From assembly GCA_032358255.1 (NCBI GenBank), contig JAULBX010019190.1, positions 1-64,000 of the forward strand: a DNA stretch of 64,000 bases. The letters run 5' to 3'. Position 1 is the first letter of the stretch; each line of letters opens with the position of its first letter. Both the position numbers and the translations under genes were made by a program. This DNA is from Heterotrichella gracilis (taxonomy: Eukaryota > Sar > Xanthophyceae > Tribonematales > Xanthonemataceae). Under the pieces are notes generated by a model, which was not told the origin of the DNA, ran no database searches, and was given only the letters and a program-made list of their open reading frames with translations. Below, in pieces: positions 13,770 to 22,606 of the stretch.

Positions 13770-13819
13770 CTCACAGCCACACCGCAGGGAGGTTGCCCTG
13801 TTTAGGTGTGGCCGATCAT
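13770..13819 (-). promoter_or_regulatory. SECIS element (type II) in 3' UTR of selenoprotein W
   Basis: Read on the minus strand, an ATGA quartet (13816-13819) is followed by stem TCGGCCACACC, an apical TAAA, a mini-hairpin CAGGG-CAACCT-CCCTG, the pairing strand GGTGTGGCTG, and then TGAG (13770-13773). The spacing from ATGA to the apical A-run is 12 bases, as in known eukaryotic SECIS elements. The extra mini-stem makes it form II. A weaker lower helix continues outward on both sides. It lies about 400 bases downstream of the SelW stop codon, where it would direct selenocysteine insertion at the UGA. Confidence 0.9.
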
Positions 13820-14223
13820 GACCGTTCCTGACTCCAGTGCCACCTGCACATGCCACGAAACGCCATGTCATCCCAATGTCCATGGTAGATCAATTCAAGA
13901 CAAGGTTGTGGTAGGCGACTCTGTAAACTCTTCCGGTGCAAAGGAAAGATGTGATACTGCGCTACAGCAGGTGTCAACTGTGTCACCACCTGACTCAACG
14001 ATGCACGGCATGGCGCAGGCCGCACAAAAACATGGCAAGGCTTGCCTAGCGTCAAAAAATGTCACAGCAGTTTTTCAAGCAAGGGAAAGGGACACAAGCA
14101 AGGCCCCGCCATTGGGACGCCCAACTAGTGCATGTGGGCAATGATGGGATCAGCCTGAAAACCTTAGCAAGGGTTTCCCAGGAAGCACTTACTTTGCTGA
14201 CTTTGCTGCCACCCCCCGTCCAC

Positions 14224-14720
14224 CTATGCTGCTGTCTGGTTGATAGCCGCGACTACCCGCTCTAGCTTGGCAGCATCCATGTAGCCATCCCCGTTCTTCT
14301 TCGAGTGGACCAGCTCCCCGTTGACTTCCACTTCAAACCACCCAGTGGCACCTGGCACCAGGGATGTGGAGGGTGGGACTTACAACACCACATAGGAAGC
14401 GGGTCGTGCCTTGGTGGGAAAAGTTGAGCAAGGATGAGGAGGAAAAGATCGCCATGACCACAGGCATTCTACCTTTGGAACTGACAGGCTGACCACTGCA
14501 TGCATGCATATGGACTGGGTGTTTAAGCTTGTACACCACTTTCGTCCTTCTGTGCAAGAAAGGCAGCTTCGTTTGTCGTACCCATAGTAGCTTGCGAGGT
14601 GAATTGCAAGTCCAAGCCCGGCAGCCTGGCCAGCAGCGCCTGCTTCATCTGCAGGTACTTGGACTTGTACCCTCACGCTCCACAGTAGACCACATGGATT
14701 GCTACAGCTTTGCCGCTCAT
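14224..14720 (-). CDS. SELENOW: Selenoprotein W (Sec-containing), two exons
   Basis: A small thioredoxin-like Rdx-family redox protein of the cytosol. Exon 1 is 14582-14720 and exon 2 is 14224-14351, giving 88 residues, the usual length of the family. The start reads [20 protein letters not shown]; codon 16 (14673-14675) is TGA and sits exactly where the family has selenocysteine in the CxxU redox motif. After the UGA the frame stays open, continuing [17 protein letters not shown], and exon 2 gives the family signature [20 protein letters not shown] and [17 protein letters not shown] before TAG. The intron is GT-AG in phase 1. The SECIS at 13770-13819 confirms that the TGA is recoded. Annotation tools will read it as a stop and probably miss or truncate the gene. 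The exact exon 1 donor is inferred. Confidence 0.92.
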
Positions 14721-15901
14721 GCTGTCCACAGGCAGGGATGGTGCGGCGTCCAAGGCGCTGTTTACACAACCGATACTGGATATCCGTACAACGGAAGCTG
14801 CGGTAATACGACCAAGGTGGGAGCTAAAACAGCGGCCTTATAAGCTTTGTCGTACTCGAAGTTGGGTGTACGTAAAGCATTTAGGGTTTCTGAAAACCAC
14901 CCATATATTCCCCTAGGGCTGCACGGTTTTACGCCAAGAAAGGGAACACCCTTATCCTTCAGGCACTACGGGCGCAAGCGAGCCTGCTTTTGAATGTCTC
15001 TATACCAGGGCATCGGTGGTTTTGTTCCTGCCTGAAGTCATGGCTTGGCAGGCCTGAATGCGAATGCGAAAAGATGAAGGCATTGAACATACACAGCATT
15101 ATAACCCTTTTTTTTGCCAATTTCACAAGTTTTTTCCCTTTCTCGGGCAGCAGCTGGACTGTGCCCTGCTTGCAACCCAGTGTGGCGTGCCCGTTAGGAG
15201 GCAGGCATCTATGTTGCGCCACGGCATTGGTTGTCCTGCAAAGTCCTGTATTTTTTTGTTGCTAGCCCAAAGAAAATCACCTGCAGCGCAGCGGCTGGAA
15301 CCGCATCCTGGGGATCCCAAACGTGCTCAGGATTTCAGTGGATCCCTCGTTGAAAACCTTGTGATCTGACCTGGGCAGGCGGAACCACCATCTGGTCCAC
15401 GCCATGTCATGGCGCCAAGTTTTTGTTCTTGGCAATTAAAAGAAAGTAAAAGTCAGGAAACGCTGAATTCAGGCACATGTGAAAAGGTCACACCAGGGTA
15501 TCCGGCCATACCGGCAGGCATGGCAGTGGTATTAGCCCATGCAATCAATGAACCAGACACTGGTTTTTGTACCACTACTCGCTGTTGCTAGCAGAGCACA
15601 AATGACTCGAGACCCCAACCAACAATGAAGATCTGCGTTTCCCCTCTCCTGCCCATGCTCCTGCCCCTGCCCCTCCACCTCACCCCATCTGCATCCTGCC
15701 AACCAATGATTGGCAACAACCCCATCAGGTGGCAACAACCCCGGCACAGGTGATGGTAGGAGGATGAGGGGTTCCCCCTGTATCACTATCACCTCCGACC
15801 CAGCAGTGTCCAAACCCAACCAGAGGTACCCCATGTCTGTACAGTCCAACTTGATTATTTACTTTATTTAATATACATATTCATTTATCGATAAATATTA
15901 T
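14721..15901. other. Intergenic, no gene seen
   Basis: Separates the SelW start from the last UBAC2-like terminal exon on the same strand. It should hold the SelW promoter and 5' UTR. No conserved protein was recognised in any frame. Confidence 0.5.
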
Positions 15902-17033
15902 TTATTTGTCGATCCATTCCCTCGCCTCACTGCAGAGCGCCTCCGCCGCCTGGATGTCGTTGTGCGCCTGGCACAGCGCTGCCTCAGCCAAAGGCCTGTC
16001 AAATCCCATGGCCACCAGCTGCTCCACCATGTCTGGGGAGGGAATGGGCCCGGAGGAGGGAGTGGCGGGCTGTAGGAGCGGGGGTGGGAGTGGGGATGGG
16101 TGGGGGGGGTTGATGGAAAGTGGGTGATGACGCATGTGCCATATCTGAAGAAGTACAATTGTATGAAGGAGCAAAATTGGGCGATAATTGGCATTTGGCG
16201 CCAGGTTAAATGTGCCCTTCACCAACGTCAGGGGACCTCGCAAACAATTAAATGGTTTTTGTATCATTGTATCGTAAGTGCAGGCCCATCATGAAATAAA
16301 TTTCAGCCCAAAAGCATTTCTGCTAAATACCCCCACCAAACGCCATCACCACTTGCTTACCTGCATGCACGCCGCCACCTGTGGCTGGTACGTGACCCTG
16401 GGTGGCGGGTGGTCGGGGATGGTGGGAGTTGCCGCCTTCCGCTGTTTCTTCCCCTTTGGACCACACCCTGGCAGGCGCCCGAGGGTTCGGCCGAAGAACC
16501 TTGCGACCCCGGAGGGTACCTGTGTGGAAGGGGCACCGACGTGGGCAGGTGGACCAGTGGGGTGGGGGGATCACATGCTGCTGCTTTGCTGCCAGAGCCA
16601 TTGTGAACAGTTGGTAAGCGTTGTGGAAATGCAATGCTATTCCCATTGCGGAAATGCAATGCTATTCATTGAGTGAACACTGTGCTAGCCGCAAGGGACA
16701 TTATCTGGAGTCGCCATTAGCCCCATTTTGGCCTGCGCCGTGCACGTCACCCTCTTTCCGGTGCACTACTCAGAAAGCAGCAATCTACCAGCACAGCAAC
16801 ATGCCCTGGGCCAGAATTCCACCACAAACCCCTACACCCAAACCCTCCAGGCGTACGCACAAGCACCCTGGCCCCAAACCCTACCCGTGCACGCGTACCC
16901 TGATGTCCCTCACGTGGAGCCAATTGTGGTGGTAGGCTGCCCCGATGAGCACAGCCACTGCACACGGCACCAGCCCGTGGCGCATGGCGCCAACCACCAG
17001 CGCTGCTGGCAGCTGCAGACCGGGCTGCTTTGG
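15902..17033 (-). CDS. Second UBAC2 terminal exon cassette (exons 4', 5', 6')
   Basis: Three exons duplicate the last three exons of the UBAC2-like gene just upstream: 16899-17033 (last membrane segment, GAAYHHNWLHVRDIR), 16361-16519 (linker, FFGRTLGRL) and 15902-16069 (UBA domain, PDMVEQLVAMGFDRPLAEAA). All three are open, all begin and end in phase 0 as in the main copy, and exon 5' has the same length as exon 5 (159 bases). The protein tail differs, ending EALCSEAREWIDK rather than SALALLL. The original exon 4 acceptor now leads into another frame, but an AG twelve bases further in restores phase 0. No copies of exons 1-3 were found between 17034 and 18922. So this is either an alternative 3' end of the same gene or a truncated tandem paralog. 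Confidence 0.75.
16620..16670. repeat. Short direct repeat, two copies
   Basis: The motif ggaaatgcaatgctattc occurs twice, 24 bases apart, in the intron between exons 4' and 5'. Confidence 0.8.
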
Positions 17034-18590
17034 CTGAGAGAATGAAGACCTGCGGGGTGTGGAGGGTGAGCGAGGGGCGTTCCCCCCCCAGGAAGGGGGA
17101 TCCTGAGGTGTGGTGGGTGCCATGCCCCATGCATGGAGTGCATGGTGTGTGGTGGGTTGCGGTGGGGTATGGTATTGGTGGTGCCAAAGTGATGTGGGAT
17201 GGGGTATGGTGGTACATTAAGTGGTGTGGGGTGGGGCGGGGCGGAGTGGTGGTGTGTGAAATGAGTCACACTTCAAGTGAAATGATTTCAAAAGATCCAT
17301 CAAATTTGGCGCCTGGAGGGCGCCCTCAGTGCGTCAGCAGGCTTGCAGGCTATTTATAATTAGGCTTAGCAATGCCATCGCTGATCACTTTCGCCCCAAA
17401 GGTGACATCGGGGAACTTCCCGAAGGGTTTTGAACACTTACCGCTTTCTGGAGGGCGACATCGAGCAGACGTCACGGATAGCCCTCCCTCTGAGTCAGTA
17501 GACTACTAAGTACTTCGCTTGTCGAGTGCAACCTGCCTGAGGCTAAGGACCTTCCAGCACAGACCCTTTGACGTTCACTGAAACCTTCGGTACCACCTGC
17601 CTGCCTTCGGTACGGTACGCGGTAACCTCGTGCTACTAGCACGATGATATGACAGCCGGAATTTCAGGCAACGCTGCTTGTTCAACAAGTTATAGACGCC
17701 GACCTATGCACACTGCGTTCTGAGAGACTCTTCTCAGTCTGAGACTCTTAGACTACTTGGACAGTGCGGAAGCCAACTTCAAGTTTGGACAAGGAAACTC
17801 GGTCTGAGAACGCACGCGTGATGATCATCCCCACCCATGGAGCGGAATGCCAAGGTTCAATGCCCACATGCCCGCAGTGCGCCAATCCCACCCGGCCCCA
17901 ACCATCGAGCGCGCGCACTTGGCGGAGTGGGACCGTTCATCGTTCATAGGAGCAACAGGTGTGCCAGCATGAGGCTACCTATATGCAGATCACTTCAACT
18001 GCATCATCCCTTAAATGTTCTCCATTTACAGTAACTGCAAAATTTGCGGCTTTTAAAGCCGCAATGCCTGCTGGGTAAATTGCTGGAATGGACCAGATTC
18101 ATGACCCTCCCATTTGCTGGCTTGGGTGCCAACAGCAGTCTGTGTCATGCAAAAACATTAGGTTACAACGTCACCACGATGTTACTAGACCACCACCACG
18201 ACATGCCTTTCCCAAACTTGTTGCCCCACTGCCGCTGCCTGCCCACAATGCGTTCAAAGTTTGTCCAGACTGGCTGCTGAGTAAAGAAAGAAATAGTGGA
18301 AACAAAGCAGGTGCTGGGAGGCCACAGGTCGTTGACTTTGTGACCCTTAAACCCACAAGACAGCTGCGTTCCAGCACCAAAGATTTCATACAGACGCAGA
18401 TACAACCCCATAGCATCCCCAAATACTTCTGCAATCCGCATGTCCCCATCCTGTTCCCCCTTAGCCCCAACCTATTGTTTCCAACCAATGACCCAATCCC
18501 GCGGCACTGAACCCACCACTGCATGGACCACCACACAGTAGGACTTTCGGTCCTACTTCACGAAGGTCTTGTTGCCAACAATCAAACCCA
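17034..18590. other. Region between the two UBAC2 3' cassettes, no gene seen
   Basis: If the second cassette were a full gene copy, its exons 1-3 should be here; no similarity to the membrane segments of exons 2 and 3 was seen on either strand. The stretch 17380-17830 has a different texture, with many short inverted repeats such as ctgagactctt/agagact-type blocks, but I cannot assign it. Confidence 0.4.
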
Positions 18591-18594
18591 CGGC

Positions 18595-18922
18595 ATTGCA
18601 TCACCACATCCTGGTGCGCCCCCCCCTGAGAGCACCAGCGCCAGCGCCGACTGGAGGTCATTGTGCATCTGGCAAAGTGAGCCCTGCTGCCACCGATTGG
18701 GTGCCCTTGCCCGCCTGGTGCACTTTACTCCAACTCCCAGCACCAGCGACAGCGCCGACTGGGTGTCAATGAGCGCCTGGCAATGTGAGCACTGCTGCTG
18801 CCAATTGGGTGCCAATCTGCCCCTGGCGCAGTTTACTCCCCCTCACAGCACCAGCGTCAGCGCCGCCTGGGAGCCACTGTGCCGCCTGGGGCTGTACCCC
18901 GCATCACAGCACCACCCCCGCA
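18595..18922 (-). repeat. Decayed tandem echoes of the UBA terminal exon
   Basis: Three degenerate units of about 75-120 bases follow the UBAC2 stop codon. Each resembles the end of the UBA exon (minus-strand HNDLQSALALVL in one unit, DTQSALSLVL in the next, a more decayed third). Together with the true exon and the distal cassette, the UBA end occurs about five times in 3 kb. Confidence 0.7.
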
Positions 18923-21464
18923 TCACAGCAGCAGCGCCAGCGCTGATTGGATGTCGTTGTGCGTCTGGCGCAGCGCGGCCGCGGCCGACTGTCTGTCAAA
19001 TCCCATTGCCACCAGCTGCTCCACCATGTCTGGGGAGGGCTCCGAGCCAGAGGAGGATGCGGCCTGCAGGTGGAGGGGCTGGAAGGGGTGAGGTGAGGGT
19101 GGACGGGTGGGTAAGGAGAGGTGCGTGCAGGAGATCATATTTGGAGGAGTGGCAACGCACAGGGATGCAGGCATGGACAACCCTGATCAGGTTTATGACC
19201 AGGTATATACTGGTGGCATTTAAGGGTGCCGCCTCAACACCACATGCCTGCCAAAAAACGTATTCCACATAGATATATTGGAACCAGCAGGTACCTAGTG
19301 ATACACACTACACATCCCGACGCCATCCACTTACCCGCATGCTACCCGCCGCCTGCGGCCGGTCTGCCACGTTGGGTGGTGGGTGGTCAGGGGCGGTGGG
19401 TGCGGCCACCACCCGTGGGCCTGCAGTCCCTGGTCCAAACCCTAGCAGCCGCCCTAGGGTTCTGCTGAAGAAGTTAGTGATGCCGGTGGGTATCTGCGTG
19501 CAAGGGGGGGGATGCGTGGGTGGGTGGGCCATGAGGTGGGTGGATCAAATTGCAGGGAGCTGTTCATCACTCCTCTCGCTTTTACAGAAATAAAAAACAA
19601 CTGCAAATAATTATCTCTAATAACAATTGATTTTCATAAAAATAAAACAAGTGTTGAAATAAATCATGTGCAGTTGCATTAATTCATTCATTAATTAATA
19701 AAAAGATATGTTGGTAGGTAGCGACATCCACACATACCCTGAAATCCCTCATGTTGAGCCAGTTCTGGTGGTATGCTGTGCCAATGAGCCCCGCCACTGC
19801 GCCCGACACCAGGCCGCGGCGCGACCCCGACAGCAGCAGCTGCAGTCCGGCAAGGTAAATGAACACCTGCAGGGGGACAGGGAGGGAAGGGGCATGAGGG
19901 AGGGGTGGCGCGTGGCGTGGGATATGGTTGGCGATGCTGGTGGGTGCGCGCGATAAGTATGTACAAGGTACCCGTGCGCTTACCTTTACAGCCACCCCAG
20001 CACTGCTGGGCATGCCTCACAGTGTGGCAGAACATGGGGTGCAATGCCAACAATATCATAATACAACAACACCCACCTCAACCCCTCAGTCCCCACATAG
20101 ACCCAGGCAATCCCCACATGACACAAAAAACTCCCACCTGACCCCCCTCAAGCTCCATATAGGACCAGCCAATCCCCACATGATCCCACTCAATCCCCAC
20201 ACAGCCCCAGTCAATCCCCACACGACCCACCTTGTCGGTCATGCGCCAGCCCAGCAGCGAGAAGCGCTGCAGGGGGGGCACGTCGAGCACAAAGGGGACG
20301 AAGTTGGCAAACAGCAGCGGGTAGGGGCCCGAGGGCAGGCGCATGTGGAAGGCCGCCGACAGGCCCAGCTGCGCCGCGTAGTGCAGGCCCATGGTGAGGC
20401 AGGCATAGCTGCCGTACTTGCGCGGGCCGTACAGGCGCTCCAGGAGCCTGCGGGGCGGGGATTTTGTAAAGTTGAGTGGGGTTTTTCGCGGGGGTGGGTA
20501 GGGATTTGATTGGGTAGGGTATTGGTTGGAGTCGGTAGCTGCAGTACTTGCGCGGGCCGTACAGGCGCTCCAGGGTCTTGCGGGGCGTAGAATTTCTGGT
20601 GGAGTTTTTGGTGGGTTTTTTCTCATGCACGCATGGGGTCGTGGAGCCAGGGTGGCATGGGTTTAAAATACACTTTGGCAGGTGTTGGTGGGTGAGGCAG
20701 CTGGCCTAACACGAATAGTTACCCCTTCCCCTCCACACCCACACCCATGCGGTCAGCACCATGCCCGCCCCCGACGGCCCCCTCCCCTAAACAAATCAGC
20801 GCTATGCCTTCCCCCCTCCTCTCCTCCCCCCCCTCCTCACCGGTTGTAGTACAGCAGCGCCAGGCCAAACACCAGCTCCCCCGGGTGCCTGAACACGAAC
20901 AGCTGCGTGAAGGCTGACACGTAGTTGGGCAGGCGCCGCTGGCCGCCGCCCGCGCTCTGCATGATGAGGCTGCTGCTGGCCACAGCGATGACCAGGGCCT
21001 TGGTCACGGGGGCGCGGCCTGTGGGTGTGTGTGTGTGTGTTGGTGGGTAGGCATTTGGGTGGATGTGGGTTGGGTGGGGTTCATGGCGCAGATGCTGACA
21101 GCGAGTACACCAGTGATGACCAGGACCTTGGTCACGGGGGCGCGGCCTGCGGGTGCGTATGTGGGGGTGGATAGGCTTGTAAGTGGATGTGGGTTGGGTG
21201 GAGTTCATGGCGCAGATGCTGAGAGCGGGTACACCGGCAATGGCAAGGGCCTTCGTCACAGGGGCGGGGCCTGTAAGAGCATTGGTGGGTTGGTGGGGGA
21301 GGTGCGGGTGCGGGGCCGGGTGCGAGGGCGCATCGGGTGCAGGCGAGAATTGGGCCCTGGCAACCAGCAGCAGAGGGTGTGGGCTGACCGGGTCGTGAAG
21401 GGCATGTGAAGCGCCACGTTTGTGGTGGGTGGTTCTTACCAAAGCCAGCCGGGCCTGCGTTCAT
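18923..21464 (-). CDS. UBAC2: UBAC2-like rhomboid pseudoprotease with C-terminal UBA domain
   Basis: An ER membrane protein; in animals and plants UBAC2 works with ERAD factors and retains partners in the ER. Exons: 21440-21464, 20841-21018, 20231-20447, 19738-19866, 19335-19493, 18923-19063. They sum to 849 bases, 282 residues, close to the plant homologue. Order: short N terminus MNAGPAGFG, rhomboid-like membrane helices (VTKALVIAVASSSLIMQ; QLFVFRHPGELVFGLALLYY; LYGPRKYGSYACLTMGLHYA; LFANFVPFVLDVPP; VFIYLAGLQLLLSGS with GLVSGAVAGLIG), a Pro-rich linker, and a UBA domain (PDMVEQLVAMGFDRQ, HNDIQSALALLL) ending at the stop. No Ser-His rhomboid catalytic pair is evident, as in the family. Introns contain echoes of exons 2 and 3, and a second set of terminal exons lies downstream. 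Confidence 0.88.
20040..20230. repeat. Intronic minisatellite, caatccccacatgac-type
   Basis: Imperfect repeats of a 17-25 base unit built on caatccccacacgaccc run up to the donor of UBAC2 exon 3. The last unit overlaps the splice junction, so the array seems to have grown out of the exon-intron edge. Confidence 0.65.
20525..20592 (-). repeat. Echo of UBAC2 exon 3 start
   Basis: Near-identical to the start of exon 3 (LERLYGPRKY). The acceptor is changed from CGCAG to CGCAAG plus altered following bases, which should disable it. Confidence 0.75.
21080..21275 (-). repeat. Two echoes of UBAC2 exon 2 start
   Basis: Copies at about 21080-21150 and 21200-21272 repeat the acceptor and first codons of exon 2 (GRAPVTKALVIA), so three tandem AG acceptors with the same reading frame precede the exon body. 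After about 12 codons the copies diverge to GVPALSICAMN instead of VASSSLIMQ and have no obvious donor. Confidence 0.75.
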
Positions 21465-22606
21465 GGCTGCTTGGCTGGTGGGCGGGGTGGCGGAGTGGCG
21501 GGGATGGACACAGCGCCTAGGTGGGGGCCTGCAACAGGGAATGGTATACAGTGATTTCTGGGTTATGGGTGGTGGTTGTACACAGCACCGTTGGGCTAAA
21601 CCCAGGGAGAGGGGGGTGATGGACACAAGGCTTTGCCTACATACTCGAGTTCTGGCCATACACGTCATACTCACAAGCAGGCAAGAGTCAGCAGGTGTGC
21701 ACTTCCGCTCGGGTTGTGGCACTGCAAGAACTGGGTACCTTCAGGATTTATTGGTCCAATAATTATTGTCCACTTTGTTGCTCCCGCACTCAAACTCGAT
21801 ATGGCAGGAACAAACACTCGATATGGCAGGAAAAAATACGAGTTGTTGTCTGATCAAGCCTCTGAGGATGTTACAGCGGTCATCGAGTATTTGCTGCAAT
21901 GTGTAGGGTGGCTGGCAAGCCCTGACAGCGGCTGGCGATAGCTGCCCTCCACCGCTCTCGCACAGATCAAGAAAGAGCTGTTATTCCAAGAGGGAGACTG
22001 TGTGTGAGAAGGAGTTGCCACACCTCGTCTCCTCAAAGAGTCCAAACTGGCGTATGGGTTAACGGTGCTCAGTGCGCAATGCAGGGACAAATTGAGGAAC
22101 GGTACTGGGAGAGGGCACAAAAAGGTGGGAGATCGGCACGCCAGAACACAGGCTGACTTGACAGTGCAACTTGTTGAAGTTCATGCAGATGCATGCATAT
22201 CGCCCAAGATATCAGGGAGACGGGGAGGCTTTTTGGCCGCCGTGCAGATGCATGCATGCATAAAATGATTTGCGCCGGTTTGCACTGCGGAGCGGCTTAT
22301 AGAGGGTCTACTGCCTCATCCCTACGCAATTATTCGACTTACTTCAGGCAAGTTGCTGCCTGTCTGTACCACACGCTAGCGACCCGTGCACAGGGACACG
22401 TCACTGTCCCCCATACACCAAAGCACTCTCAAGTTCTCGCAGCAACAGTGCAGCACCGCCCACAACCAGCCCAACGCTCCTGTCAAGTAAACCAGACAAA
22501 CCATACAACTCCTGCCTCCAAACCATACCGACATCAGTGACTCGTGTAGCGTGAACAGCACTTAGCTTCTGTGTCCTGAGGCAGTGGGCTAGCAGAGGTT
22601 GGCACT
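21465..22606. promoter_or_regulatory. Divergent promoter region between UBAC2-like and CCDC137-like genes
   Basis: The two flanking genes point away from each other, so both promoters should be here. The stretch 21795-21840 has a direct repeat of actcgatatggcagga, and TGCATGCA palindromes occur near 22190 and 22252. No coding region is supported. Confidence 0.45.

Noticed and set aside
13848-13870. Another ATGA (minus strand) near the SelW 3' UTR as SECIS core
   Set aside because: No apical A-run at the right spacing and no pairing strand; the element at 13770-13819 fits far better.
14673-14675. TGA in SelW as a pseudogene-making stop
   Set aside because: It lies exactly at the Sec position, the frame is conserved after it, and a SECIS is present.
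17380-17830. Possible RNA gene with many small inverted repeats
   Set aside because: I could not fold it into any known RNA family, and the short repeats are not arranged in a consistent structure.
21018-21442. Long open minus-strand frame through UBAC2 exon 2 and its upstream intron
   Set aside because: The open frame arises because echo copies of exon 2 are themselves coding-like; exon 1 splices in phase from 21440 to 21018.
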